A stretch of 9,986 bases of DNA, taken from positions 1-9,986 of the forward strand of contig CAYITQ010000028.1 of the NCBI GenBank assembly GCA_964366335.1, written 5' to 3'. Made by a program: the position numbers and the translations under genes. The notes below the pieces were generated by a model. It was not told where the DNA came from, did not search any database, and saw only the letters and a program-made list of their open reading frames with translations. Source of the stretch: JACRNA01 sp964366335 (GTDB taxonomy: Bacteria; Patescibacteriota; Microgenomatia; CAZETR01; Amesbacteraceae). Below, piece by piece: positions 1 to 7,588 of this stretch. Position 1 is the first letter of the stretch, and each line of letters starts with the position of its first letter.

Positions 1-3000
1 AGTAGAAGTCACCCATTCCCGGGTCCGTCGAGAGCGGATGGGACATATTACCCTGGCTACACCAGTTGTTCATGTCTGGTATTTCAAGGGCGCTCCGTCC
101 AAGTTGTCACTTCTTTTGGACATTTCACCCAAGGCTTTGGAGTCGGTGGTCTATTTTGCCCAATATATTATTACGGCTGTTGACGAAAAACAAAAAACCA
201 AGACTCTGGAAAGACTAAAAACTGAATTGGTAGTCAAGAAAGAGACTCTCAAAAAAGAATTTGCAGCCAAATGGTTGATTCTGGAAAAATCATACTCGAC
301 AGAAGGAAGAAATGATTCGGACGCCAAGGCCCTGGCCGCCGCCGAGTCGGGACTCAAATTAAAACAACAAAGGCAGGCTTTGATAGATCAGGAAGCTTTG
401 GAAACAGACAAAATCAGCGATCTTCAACAGCGTCTGGGGGATATTGCCGACAGTATCAAAGTCGGAAGTGTCATTTCCGAAGATGAATATTTGCGGCTGG
501 CTTCATATGATGCCATAGATTTTGCTTCCGTGGGTATGGGTGCCGAAGGGGTCATGGAAGTAATTTCCGGAATTGATTTGGCCCGCCTGTCGGCGCAACT
601 CCGCGAGGATTTAGATACTACGAGCGGTCAGCGTTATATCAAAGTCACCAAGAGATTGCGTGTAGTTGACGGTTTAAGAAGAGCTTCTATTGATCCCAGG
701 TGGATGGTGCTTAAGATTTTACCGGTTATCCCGCCGGACCTTCGGCCCATGGTTCAGCTTTCCGGTGGCCGGTTTGCCACCTCGGATCTCAATGATTTGT
801 ACCGCAGGGTTCTAAACCGTAACAACAGGTTGAAACACCTGATTGAATTGGGAGCGCCGGATATCATTTTGCGAAACGAAAAGCGGATGTTACAGGAAGC
901 GGTGGATGCTCTCATCGATACCACTCATGCTACTTCCTCCCGCCGGCCGGAAGCTTCAAAGACCAAGTCGCTGTCTGACATGTTGCGGGGAAAACAGGGC
1001 CGGTTTAGACAGAATTTACTGGGGAAAAGGGTAGATTATTCCGGGCGATCGGTTATTGTGGTGGGACCGGAACTGAAACTTGATCAATGCGGAGTACCCA
1101 AGGAAATGGCTCTGGAAATGTTTAAACCTTTTGTCCTGCGGCAAATGATTGTTCAGGGACTGGCTCCTAATGTAAAATCAGCCAAAAATATTTTGGAGAG
1201 CAGACCTCCTGAAGTTTTTGATATTTTGGAAAGCATCACCAAGAATCATCCGGTACTCTTAAACCGGGCACCCACATTGCACAAATTGTCTATTCAGGCT
1301 TTTTATCCGGTCCTGGTTGAGGGTTCGGCCATCAGACTCCATCCGTGTGTCTGTACCGGATTTAATGCCGATTTTGACGGAGATCAGATGGCTATTCATG
1401 TTCCGATTAGCGAGCCGGCAATAGAAGAAGCCCGAAATCTGATGATGCCGCCGGACAATTTAAGAAAACCCGCGAGTGGTGATCCCCTGGCTATTCCCTC
1501 GACCAAAGAAATAGCCTTGGGTAATTATTATCTGACATCAATTGATACCCAAATCCTACCACACGATTCGATATTTGGAACGACACAGGAAGCGATTCTT
1601 GCTTACCACACCGATCACATTAAGATGCGGCAGGAAATTTCGTTAAATATGAACGGAGCAATAGTCAAGACTACCGTGGGCCGGTTACTCTTTAATGAAG
1701 CTTTACCTCTCGAATTGCGGTTTATCAACGAAGCCGTCAAACGTTCAGTCGTGGTAAATTTGTTTAACCGTGCCTTTAGATTGTATGACAAAACCCGCAT
1801 CGCTCAGATGGTTGATGATCTCAAAAACTTAGGTTTTTGGGCAGGGACGGTTTCGGGAATTTCCGTCAGTATTACCGATTGTGAACTCTATGTGGGCCGC
1901 GATGAAGCCATTGCCGAAGTTGATGCCAAAGTCGCCGAAACCAACAGCAATTTTGAAATGGGACTGATTACACTCGAAGAGAAAAAACGTTTGTCTCAGG
2001 GGTTGTGGTTGGATGCGACCGAAACTATTGCCGACAAAACTTGGGACTTGTACAGCATCGATAATCCCATCCGCCTGATGATTAACGCTCAGGTCGGAAG
2101 AATTTCCAGAGAGCAGGTCAAGCAATTGTCTGGTATCCGGGGACTGGTGGTGGATCCGACCGGACGGATTGTCGATTTGCCGATCAAAAGTAATTACCGG
2201 ATAGGCTTTTCCACCTTTGAGTATGTCGCGGCCACCCGGGGTGAACGCAAAGGTTTGTCTGATACAGCTATCAGAACTGCCGATGCCGGATATTTGACAC
2301 GGAGACTTGTCGATGTTTCTCATGATGCTCTGATTCGGATGGAAGATTGCAAAACCAATGAAGGTTTGATTATCTCGCGGAGCGACCGCAGAAAAAAGGC
2401 TTTTGTTTCACGGGTATTTGGCAGGGTGGTAGCGAGCGATATAATTGCCAATGGTAAAATTTTAATAAAAGCCGGGCAAGTAATTGATGAAGATAATCGT
2501 TTACTTCTAGATTCCGAAAAAGTTTCCGAGGTTTGTGTGCGTTCAACCTTGCTTTGCAAGGCCAAATATGGTTTATGTGCCACTTGTTATGGCTGGGACT
2601 TAAGTACCATGAAGATGGCCGTAATTGGTGATCCGGTGGGAGTTTCGGCTGCTCAGAGTATTGGTGAGCCGGGAACGCAAATGACTCTGCATGGCAAGCG
2701 CGGAGCTCTGACGGTGGGATCAGTAGATGTGACCCAAGGGCTACCCCGAGTCGAGGAATTGTTTGAAGCCCGGACTCCCAAGATGGTTTCTCCTCTGGCT
2801 GAAATTTCAGGGAACGTCGAAATTTCCGAGACCGACGAAGGCTACAAAGTCCGGGTCAGAAATACGACCGTCAAACCCATTGAAGAGCGGGAATATATAA
2901 TTCCGCTAATGTCTGAATTGAATGTCAAAGACGGAGATTTGGTGGCGGCCGGTACTCAATTGGCCGGAGGCTCATTGGATATCAAAGATGTTCTGGAAGT

Positions 3001-3442
3001 CAGAAGCCTGCGGGGGGCCCAGGAATATCTGATTGAGGAAATCCAGTTGGTTTATGAGTCACAGGGAGTGGCCATTCACGACAAACATTTTGAAGTTATT
3101 GTCCGCAAAATGAGCGACAAGGTCAGAGTCCTGACCCAGGGAGACACCAATATTTTACCGGGAGATGTTCTGGACAGGGCAATATTTGAAGATGAAAATG
3201 CCAAAGTTCTGGCCGCCGGAGGCGAACCGTCCACGGCTCAGGTCGTCGTCTTGGGAATTACCCGATCGGCCTTAAAGACCGCCTCATGGCTTTCGGCCGC
3301 TTCGTTTATCGAGACTACGAGTCAATTGGCCGAGGCTGCCGTTGAAGGCAAAATTGATAATCTGATGGGACTTAAGGAAAATGTGATTATTGGCCGGTTA
3401 ATTCCAACCAGTCCCGAGAGGGCCTTTTATGCCAACAATTAA
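1..3442 (+). CDS. rpoC: DNA-directed RNA polymerase subunit beta' (5' end outside window)
   Basis: Catalytic subunit of RNA polymerase. The reading frame is open to the left edge: bases 2-37 encode VEVTHSRVRRER just before MGHITLA, the conserved N-terminal zinc-ribbon edge, so the ATG at 38 is internal and the true start lies upstream. Counting from that Met, clamp-helix/coiled-coil sequence covers about residues 48-120. The RQNLLGKRVDYSGRSVIVVGP block follows near 325-345. The NADFDGD magnesium-binding motif (three Asp) is at 443-449 (bases 1364-1384). The second zinc site is intact: the Cys of EDCKTNEG plus LLC, GLC and ATC near 2550-2590. The C-terminal ENVIIGRLIP block is present. No large SI3-type insertion is seen in the trigger loop. 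The trigger loop itself (about 879-900) is atypical, with HGKRGALT where RTFHTGG is usual. Overlaps rpsL by 14 nt. Identification is certain. Confidence 0.98.
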   Translation, partial: VEVTHSRVRRERMGHITLATPVVHVWYFKGAPSKLSLLLDISPKALESVVYFAQYIITAVDEKQKTKTLERLKTELVVKKETLKKEFAAKWLILEKSYSTEGRNDSDAKALAAAESGLKLKQQRQALIDQEALETDKISDLQQRLGDIADSIKVGSVISEDEYLRLASYDAIDFASVGMGAEGVMEVISGIDLARLSAQLREDLDTTSGQRYIKVTKRLRVVDGLRRASIDPRWMVLKILPVIPPDLRPMVQLSGGRFATSDLNDLYRRVLNRNNRLKHLIELGAPDIILRNEKRMLQEAVDALIDTTHATSSRRPEASKTKSLSDMLRGKQGRFRQNLLGKRVDYSGRSVIVVGPELKLDQCGVPKEMALEMFKPFVLRQMIVQGLAPNVKSAKNILESRPPEVFDILESITKNHPVLLNRAPTLHKLSIQAFYPVLVEGSAIRLHPCVCTGFNADFDGDQMAIHVPISEPAIEEARNLMMPPDNLRKPASGDPLAIPSTKEIALGNYYLTSIDTQILPHDSIFGTTQEAILAYHTDHIKMRQEISLNMNGAIVKTTVGRLLFNEALPLELRFINEAVKRSVVVNLFNRAFRLYDKTRIAQMVDDLKNLGFWAGTVSGISVSITDCELYVGRDEAIAEVDAKVAETNSNFEMGLITLEEKKRLSQGLWLDATETIADKTWDLYSIDNPIRLMINAQVGRISREQVKQLSGIRGLVVDPTGRIVDLPIKSNYRIGFSTFEYVAATRGERKGLSDTAIRTADAGYLTRRLVDVSHDALIRMEDCKTNEGLIISRSDRRKKAFVSRVFGRVVASDIIANGKILIKAGQVIDEDNRLLLDSEKVSEVCVRSTLLCKAKYGLCATCYGWDLSTMKMAVIGDPVGVSAAQSIGEPGTQMTLHGKRGALTVGSVDVTQGLPRVEELFEARTPKMVSPLAEISGNVEISETDEGYKVRVRNTTVKPIEEREYIIPLMSELNVKDGDLVAAGTQLAGGSLDIKDVLEVRSLRGAQEYLIEEIQLVYESQGVAIHDKHFEVIVRKMSDKVRVLTQGDTNILPGDVLDRAIFEDENAKVLAAGGEPSTAQVVVLGITRSALKTASWLSAASFIETTSQLAEAAVEGKIDNLMGLKENVIIGRLIPTSPERAFYANN

Positions 3443-3863
3443 TCAGCTGGTCAGGCATGGCCGTAAACCGAAACTTGGTAAAGTCAGGGCCACGGCTCTG
3501 AGGCGGTCATTCAATTCCAAGTCCCGCAAATCAATGTCCAACATGAATCCCTACAAGCGCGGAGTGGTGACCATCGTCAAGACTATGACCCCCAAAAAGC
3601 CAAATTCAGCTCTGCGGAAAATTGCCCGGGTCCGTCTGTCAAATAAAATTGAAATAACCGCCTACATTCCGGGAATTGGACATAATATAGCCGAGCATGG
3701 TATTGTGTTGGTTCGTGGAGGCCGCGTCAAAGATTTACCGGGAGTTAAATATCATATAATCCGTGGCAAATATGATGCCGGTGGGGTCCAAAACCGCAAG
3801 CAAGGCCGATCCCGCTACGGTGCCAAGTCAGTAAGTGGCCCGGCTACAGCCGCGGCTTCCTAA
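3429..3863 (+). CDS. rpsL: 30S ribosomal protein S12
   Basis: Decoding-centre protein of the small subunit, 144 aa. It starts MPTINQLVRHGRKPK. The conserved PKKPNSALRK loop (Lys56/Lys57, equivalent to E. coli Lys43/Lys44) and the RGGRVKDLPGV segment (Asp102, the residue methylthiolated by RimO in E. coli) are both present. It is longer than the E. coli protein because of about 13 extra basic/Ser-rich residues between positions 25 and 40, where E. coli has a short Cys-containing stretch, and a tail rich in Ala/Ser after RSRYGAK. The ATG lies inside the end of rpoC (14-nt overlap), suggesting translational coupling. No Shine-Dalgarno sequence is visible. A conserved N-terminus beginning at this Met supports the start. 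Confidence 0.98.
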   Translation: MPTINQLVRHGRKPKLGKVRATALRRSFNSKSRKSMSNMNPYKRGVVTIVKTMTPKKPNSALRKIARVRLSNKIEITAYIPGIGHNIAEHGIVLVRGGRVKDLPGVKYHIIRGKYDAGGVQNRKQGRSRYGAKSVSGPATAAAS

Positions 3864-3872
3864 AAAAAATAT

Positions 3873-4349
3873 ATGCGATCAAAACCCAGTATCAAACGTC
3901 AATTAACAGCCGATCCGGTCTACAATAGTCCGCTGATTTCCCGGTTTATAAACCGGATTATGCAAGACGGCAAAAAATCGGTGGCTCAAAAACAGGTCTA
4001 TCAAATGATGCAACTGTTGGCCCAAAAGACCGAAAAAGATGCTCTGGAAGTGTTTACATTAAGTTTGGACAACATCAAGCCTCAAATGGAAGTCAAAGCC
4101 AGACGGATTGGGGGAGCTGCTTATCAAGTACCGACTCCGGTCAGAGGCGATAGGCGAGAAGCATTAGCAATTAGGTGGTTGATTACTGCCTCTAGAGCCC
4201 GGCCGAGCCGCGAGTATCACACCTTTGCCGAAAAATTAGTAGCCGAGCTTATGGATGCAACCAATAATTTGGGCGCTGCTGTAAAAAAGAAGTTAGATAC
4301 TCATCGGATGGCCGAAGCCAACAAAGCCTTCGCCCATTTTAGATGGTAA
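3873..4349 (+). CDS. rpsG: 30S ribosomal protein S7
   Basis: Primary 16S rRNA-binding protein that nucleates the 30S head, 158 aa, the usual length. Hallmarks are YNSPLISRFINRIMQDGKKS near the N-terminus, the EVKARRIGGAAYQVP block at about residues 73-87, ALAIRWLITASRARP, and the C-terminal DTHRMAEANKAFAHFRW signature. It follows rpsL after 9 nt of A-rich sequence with no Shine-Dalgarno motif; the ATG at 3873 is the only reasonable start. In most bacteria fusA and tuf follow; here the next gene is rpsD, so the str operon order is broken after this gene. Confidence 0.98.
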   Translation: MRSKPSIKRQLTADPVYNSPLISRFINRIMQDGKKSVAQKQVYQMMQLLAQKTEKDALEVFTLSLDNIKPQMEVKARRIGGAAYQVPTPVRGDRREALAIRWLITASRARPSREYHTFAEKLVAELMDATNNLGAAVKKKLDTHRMAEANKAFAHFRW

Positions 4350-4363
4350 TAACATTTAATTAT

Positions 4364-4396
4364 AAATTCGAAATTCGAAATTCGAAATTCGAAATT
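4364..4396 (+). repeat. Heptamer tandem repeat (AAATTCG) between rpsG and rpsD
   Basis: Four perfect copies of AAATTCG (4364-4391) plus a partial fifth (AAATT). Each junction creates a TTCGAA palindrome, so the array is self-complementary at several registers. It fills much of the only sizeable gap in the operon (4350-4414) and sits at the junction between the str-type and alpha-type gene blocks. Function unknown. Confidence 0.9.
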
Positions 4397-4414
4397 ATGT
4401 TCATTTTATAAGTT

Positions 4415-4990
4415 ATGGCACACTATGTAGGACCAAAAAATAGATTATCAAGGCGTGAAGGTGTGGATTTGTTTGGCAAGGGCCACAAATTGCGCCGTTC
4501 TACCCAAGTTCCGGGTCAGCACGGAGCCAAGCGAACCAGAAAAGTGTCTGATTATGGCCGTCAATTGCGGGAGAAGCAGAAAGTCCGCCGGATGTATGGT
4601 ATAATGGAAAGACAATTCCGTCGGATGTTTAGCGAGGCTAGCAGAACCAAAGGAAATACGGCCGAAGCTTTGCTTCAATTGCTGGAATTGAGATTAGACA
4701 ATGTAATATACCGGCTAGGGCTCGTGCCCACCCGGAATATGGCCCGCCAGGTGGTGGGTCACGGTCATGTCAAAGTAAACGGAAAAAAGCTGAATATTCC
4801 ATCTTATCGGGTCAAGATAGGAGACGAGATCAGTCTTTCTGAATCATTGGTCCGGTCTCGGGAAAATTTGGCAGTTCCGGCTTGGCTGGACCGGCAGGGC
4901 ATGATGGGACGGATTACCGCTCTTCCTACCCGGGCTGATGTTGTCGAAAGTATTACCGAACAATTAATTGTTGAATTTTATTCCAGATGA
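4415..4990 (+). CDS. rpsD: 30S ribosomal protein S4
   Basis: Primary 16S rRNA-binding protein of the 30S body, 191 aa. The N-terminal domain has SRREGVDLFGKG, PGQHG, and YGRQLREKQKVRRMYG. The S4 RNA-binding domain follows (LELRLDNVIYRLG, ARQVVGHGHVKVNGKK, IPSYRVKIGD). The protein has no cysteine, so it is the zinc-free (C-minus) form; the N-terminal zinc knuckle of C-plus S4 is replaced by GKGHKLRRSTQ. No Shine-Dalgarno is seen before the ATG. The stop overlaps the rpoA start as ATGA (4987-4990). Usually rpsM and rpsK precede it; here rpsG does. In E. coli S4 represses translation of its operon; whether that holds here cannot be seen. Confidence 0.98.
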   Translation: MAHYVGPKNRLSRREGVDLFGKGHKLRRSTQVPGQHGAKRTRKVSDYGRQLREKQKVRRMYGIMERQFRRMFSEASRTKGNTAEALLQLLELRLDNVIYRLGLVPTRNMARQVVGHGHVKVNGKKLNIPSYRVKIGDEISLSESLVRSRENLAVPAWLDRQGMMGRITALPTRADVVESITEQLIVEFYSR

Positions 4991-5904
4991 AACCACAATT
5001 TTCAATTCATACAAGCTTTACTGACAAAAATAGTGCCCGTTTTGTCTGTGAACCATTGCCTCAAGGCTTTGGTCACACTTTGGGTACATCGCTTCGGCGC
5101 GTTTTATATTCCTCCATTCCCGGAGCAGCCATTACTTCTATCCGCATTACCGGAGCCAATCATCAATTTAGCACACTTCCCGGACTGGCCGAAGATTTGG
5201 TTCATCTGGTCTTAAATATCAAGAGAATCAAAGTCATGTCCACATCGGATAAGCCCGCAAAGATGGTTCTTTCGGCCAAAGGTCTTGGCCCGGTAACCGC
5301 TTCAGATTTTGAATGTCCATCCGGCGTTGAAATTGCCAATCCCGACTTAGTGATTGCCAATCTGACCGAAAAGACCGCCAAATTGGAAATTGAGGCCAGT
5401 GTGGAAATGGGTTATGGGTATTCACCGGCAGATGACCGAAAAAGTACCACAGTCGGCGTAATTCCTACCGACGCCATGTTTTCTCCGGTGGTCCGGGTCA
5501 ATGTCACGGTCGAAGCGACCCGGGTAGGCAGGATGACCAACTTTGATAAATTAATTTTGGATATCACGACTGATGGTACCATTACGCCCACACACGCGCT
5601 GAAGACTGCATCAGAAACCTTAGTTGAATATTTTGGGATGATTGTTACGCCCCAGGTAGCGACGGAAGTCGCAGATGCTCCCATTTCCCGTGACAAAAAA
5701 TCCTCGGTGGGCGGAGCCTTGTCTATCGAAGAATTGGATTTACCGACTAGGATTGCCAATGCTTTACAAAAAGCCGGCTTTGACACGGTTGCCGATCTTT
5801 ATGGGACTTCCAGGGAAGAATTGGCCAAAGTCAAGAATGTAGGTAGCAAATCGGTAAAGTTGATTGAATCCGCGCTTTCAGGGCGTGGTTTAATACTGCC
5901 CTAA
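4987..5904 (+). CDS. rpoA: DNA-directed RNA polymerase subunit alpha
   Basis: Scaffold subunit whose dimer assembles beta and beta', 305 aa. The N-terminal domain shows EPLPQGFGHTLGTSLRRVLYSS at residues 22-43, containing the Arg pair (37-38) that in E. coli includes dimer-interface Arg45. The remaining NTD runs to about residue 225, with SPVVRVNVTVEATRVG and LDITTDGTITP. A linker (about 225-243) leads to a complete C-terminal domain: LDLPTRIANALQKAGF with Arg255 and Asn258 matching the E. coli DNA-contacting Arg265 and Asn268, then NVGSKSVKLI and a short SGRGLILP end. UP-element recognition is therefore likely retained. Translation is probably coupled to rpsD through the ATGA overlap. Confidence 0.98.
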   Translation: MKPQFSIHTSFTDKNSARFVCEPLPQGFGHTLGTSLRRVLYSSIPGAAITSIRITGANHQFSTLPGLAEDLVHLVLNIKRIKVMSTSDKPAKMVLSAKGLGPVTASDFECPSGVEIANPDLVIANLTEKTAKLEIEASVEMGYGYSPADDRKSTTVGVIPTDAMFSPVVRVNVTVEATRVGRMTNFDKLILDITTDGTITPTHALKTASETLVEYFGMIVTPQVATEVADAPISRDKKSSVGGALSIEELDLPTRIANALQKAGFDTVADLYGTSREELAKVKNVGSKSVKLIESALSGRGLILP

Positions 5905-5910
5905 TTTATC

Positions 5911-6267
5911 ATGATTCATAGCGTTTTTGGTACAAAATTAAGTCGGGATACCAATCAGCGCCAAGCACTTTTAAAAGGTTTGGTTGGGGCTCTAATCAGG
6001 TCTTCCGCGATAGAGACTACCGAAGCCAAAGCCAAAGCGGTTCGCGGTTTAGTCGAAGATCTGATTACCAAGGCCAGGCGCGGGACGGTAGCTGACCTAC
6101 GCCAGATAGAAGCTGTAATTTCTGATAAAGAATTAGTTGAGAAGCTAAGTCATGAAATTGCTCCAAAAATTAAATCCAAAAATGGAGGATACACAAGACT
6201 TATCAAAAAGGGTTTCCGGGTAGGAGACAATGCCCCTATGGTGCGGATGGAATTTATTTTTGAGTAA
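5911..6267 (+). CDS. rplQ: 50S ribosomal protein L17
   Basis: Large-subunit protein near the exit tunnel, 118 aa, typical length. The N-terminus VFGTKLSRDTNQRQALLKGL matches the family core VFGRKLSRDTNHR. IETTEAKAKAVRGLVEDLITKA and the C-terminal GGYTRLIKKGFRVGDNAPMVRMEFI are standard. It lies 6 nt after rpoA, the classical rpoA-rplQ pairing. The initial Met-Ile-His replaces the more usual Met-Arg-His; there is no Shine-Dalgarno motif. Confidence 0.98.
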   Translation: MIHSVFGTKLSRDTNQRQALLKGLVGALIRSSAIETTEAKAKAVRGLVEDLITKARRGTVADLRQIEAVISDKELVEKLSHEIAPKIKSKNGGYTRLIKKGFRVGDNAPMVRMEFIFE

Positions 6268-6269
6268 TT

Positions 6270-6698
6270 ATGAAAAAGACTTTTAGCCCCAAAACGGCAG
6301 AAATATTCCGAGCTTGGCATCTATTGGATGCCGATAGTCAGACATTAGGCCGTTTGAGTACCAAAATCGCCAAATTATTAATGGGCAAAGACAAGCCAAC
6401 TTTTGCCCGGCATATAGACAGCGGTGATCAGGTCGTGGTTGTAAATGCCGAAAAAATAAAATTTTCCGGAACCAAAGAAATCGCCAAGCGCTATCACAGT
6501 CATTCCGGATACAAAGGCGGAGTAAAAAAACTATCGGTGTCTCAGATACGGGAGGCACACCCCGATAGATTATTGGAACACGCGGTCAACGGTATGTTGC
6601 CAAAAAACAAATTGCGTGACAAAATGATGACTCGTCTCCATTTAATTATTGGTGACACCAATCCCTATGAGCAGTATTTCAAATCCAAAAATTCTTAA
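6270..6698 (+). CDS. rplM: 50S ribosomal protein L13
   Basis: Early-assembly 23S rRNA-binding protein, 142 aa, the same length as in E. coli. Recognised by RAWHLLDADSQTLGRLSTKIAKLLMGKDKP, HIDSGDQVVVVNAEKIKFSG, and the AVNGMLPKNKLRDKMMTRLHLI block with a final Gly-Asp-Thr-Asn-Pro-Tyr. Only 2 nt separate it from rplQ. Its 3' end overlaps the chosen rpsI start by 32 nt. L13 and S9 are co-encoded in nearly all bacteria, which supports both calls. Confidence 0.98.
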   Translation: MKKTFSPKTAEIFRAWHLLDADSQTLGRLSTKIAKLLMGKDKPTFARHIDSGDQVVVVNAEKIKFSGTKEIAKRYHSHSGYKGGVKKLSVSQIREAHPDRLLEHAVNGMLPKNKLRDKMMTRLHLIIGDTNPYEQYFKSKNS

Positions 6699-7074
6699 AA
6701 AAACCGTTGGTAGGCGTAAGCGGGCAGTAGCTTCGGTACGTCTGTCATCCGGTACAGGACAAATTGTTGTCAATGCCAAGCCGGTTGAGACTTACTTCCC
6801 CGGTGAATTTGCCAAAAAAATATACAATCTGCCGTTTGTTACAACTGATGCCAAAAAATATGACGTTTCGGCCAAGGTGGCCGGAGGTGGCAAAGAAGGC
6901 CAACTTGATGCTTTGGTTTTGGGAATTGCCAGGGCTCTGGCCCAGGCAAAAGAAGAATACAAGACTTTGCTTCGCCATGCGGGCCTGATGACCCGGGACT
7001 CCCGCGAGCGCCAGCGCCGGATGGTCGGCACCGGCGGCAAATCCCGTCGCCAAAAATCCTCCCCCAAACGCTAA
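6667..7074 (+). CDS. rpsI: 30S ribosomal protein S9
   Basis: Small-subunit head protein whose C-terminal tail reaches the P-site tRNA. About 135 aa from the ATG at 6667. In-frame TTG (6649) and GTG (6652) codons upstream are possible but less likely. The core shows VGRRKRAVASVRLSSGTG, VNAKPVETYFPG, GGGKEGQLDALVLGIARALA and GLMTRDSRERQRRMVG; the protein ends SSPKR, matching the conserved S-K-R tail. The start lies 32 nt inside rplM. The last 26 bases (codons for RQKSSPKR plus the start of the stop) occur again, identically, at 7831-7856, so the 3' end of this gene is a recombination or duplication boundary. Confidence 0.97.
   Translation: MSSISNPKILKKTVGRRKRAVASVRLSSGTGQIVVNAKPVETYFPGEFAKKIYNLPFVTTDAKKYDVSAKVAGGGKEGQLDALVLGIARALAQAKEEYKTLLRHAGLMTRDSRERQRRMVGTGGKSRRQKSSPKR
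7048..7073 (+). repeat. 26-bp direct repeat, copy 1 (rpsI 3' end)
   Basis: Perfectly identical to 7831-7856. It encodes the last eight residues of S9 and the first two bases of the stop. The flanking bases differ (T versus C on the left, A versus G on the right), so the exact match is 26 bp. A gene-end duplication of this kind is what site-specific integrants leave, but it could also arise by illegitimate recombination. Confidence 0.92.
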
Positions 7075-7076
7075 AT

Positions 7077-7397
7077 ATGGTAAAAGAATTGGCACTATAT
7101 CTAATATTGAATCAACTTGAAAGAATTGGCAGAGTTCAAACCCAATTATTAAACAGAATAGAGGCTTATGAATTAAAAAAATTGGGTATACAAGAGCTCG
7201 GAATCAGCCTTTCGACTCCAGATCAATTCTTTAATATATCGCCCATTAGACCTATAATCCCTGCATTTGGAAATTTGTTTGGATGGTTAACATTTGCGGA
7301 ATTTAAATTTCTTCAGTCGTTTTATGAAATTTTGGAAAATAGACCTTTATTCGACTCAGAGGGGAATATTAATGCTAAATTTCAAAATCGCAGTTGA
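7077..7397 (+). CDS. Hypothetical protein, 106 aa, downstream of rpsI
   Basis: Not recognised. The frame starts with ATG 2 nt after the rpsI stop and ends 20 nt before a terminator hairpin, so it would be the last gene of the ribosomal operon's transcript. The N-terminal 35 residues look like an amphipathic helix or coiled coil (LILNQLERIGRVQTQLLNRI). A Pro/Phe-rich centre follows (SPIRPIIPAFGNLFGWL), then another helical segment ending near FYEILENRPL. There is no clear signal peptide, cysteine or catalytic motif. Codon and base composition are clearly more AT-rich than the ribosomal genes, and it sits between the two copies of the rpsI tail, so it may be an acquired passenger. Tight spacing and the terminator favour a real gene, but this is not certain. 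Confidence 0.6.
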   Translation: MVKELALYLILNQLERIGRVQTQLLNRIEAYELKKLGIQELGISLSTPDQFFNISPIRPIIPAFGNLFGWLTFAEFKFLQSFYEILENRPLFDSEGNINAKFQNRS

Positions 7398-7417
7398 GAT
7401 TAATTTTTCCGGTAATT

Positions 7418-7440
7418 AATCCCACCTTTCAGGTGGGATT
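7418..7440 (+). terminator. Probable intrinsic terminator of the ribosomal operon
   Basis: Perfect 10-bp stem (AATCCCACCT / AGGTGGGATT) with a 3-nt loop, followed by only a short T tract (TTTGCT counting the stem end). It lies just after the 106-aa gene and before the minus-strand genes. The weak T run lowers certainty; since the stem is symmetrical it could also act on transcripts arriving from the other strand. Confidence 0.65.
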
Positions 7441-7487
7441 TGCTATAAGTCTAAACTCCAACCTGTATTTATCAATACATTATTCTA

Positions 7488-7543
7488 CGACCGTGAACTT
7501 ATTGTCTTAATTGTGGATAACTTTGAAAGGCGACGCCTTTCAA
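7488..7543 (+). repeat. CGACCGTGA hairpin repeat, copy A
   Basis: Shares about 56 bp with copy B (8598-8651) and the head with copy C (9711-9748). Order: CGACCGTGA, six variable bases, TGTCTTAATTG, a DnaA-box-like TGTGGATAA (7512-7520), then a hairpin TTGAAAGGCG-A-CGCCTTTCAA (7523-7543). Similarity extends loosely about 10 bp to the left (an ACATT..T-rich stretch). The surrounding 7441-7588 shows no other gene. Confidence 0.85.
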
Positions 7544-7588
7544 GATAAAATGTTGCGCCTTTTGGTTTAGTAGAACTCGATTTGGTCA

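Noticed and set aside
1829..2323. 164-codon open frame on the minus strand inside rpoC
   Set aside because: It lies opposite highly conserved RpoC sequence, has no promoter or ribosome-binding site, and its product is not protein-like; it is a shadow of rpoC.
4364..4396. CRISPR-like array
   Set aside because: Units are 7 bp without spacers; it is a simple tandem repeat.
6745..7095. Overlapping open frames opposite rpsI (minus strand)
   Set aside because: Shadows of the S9 gene, with composition dictated by its codons.
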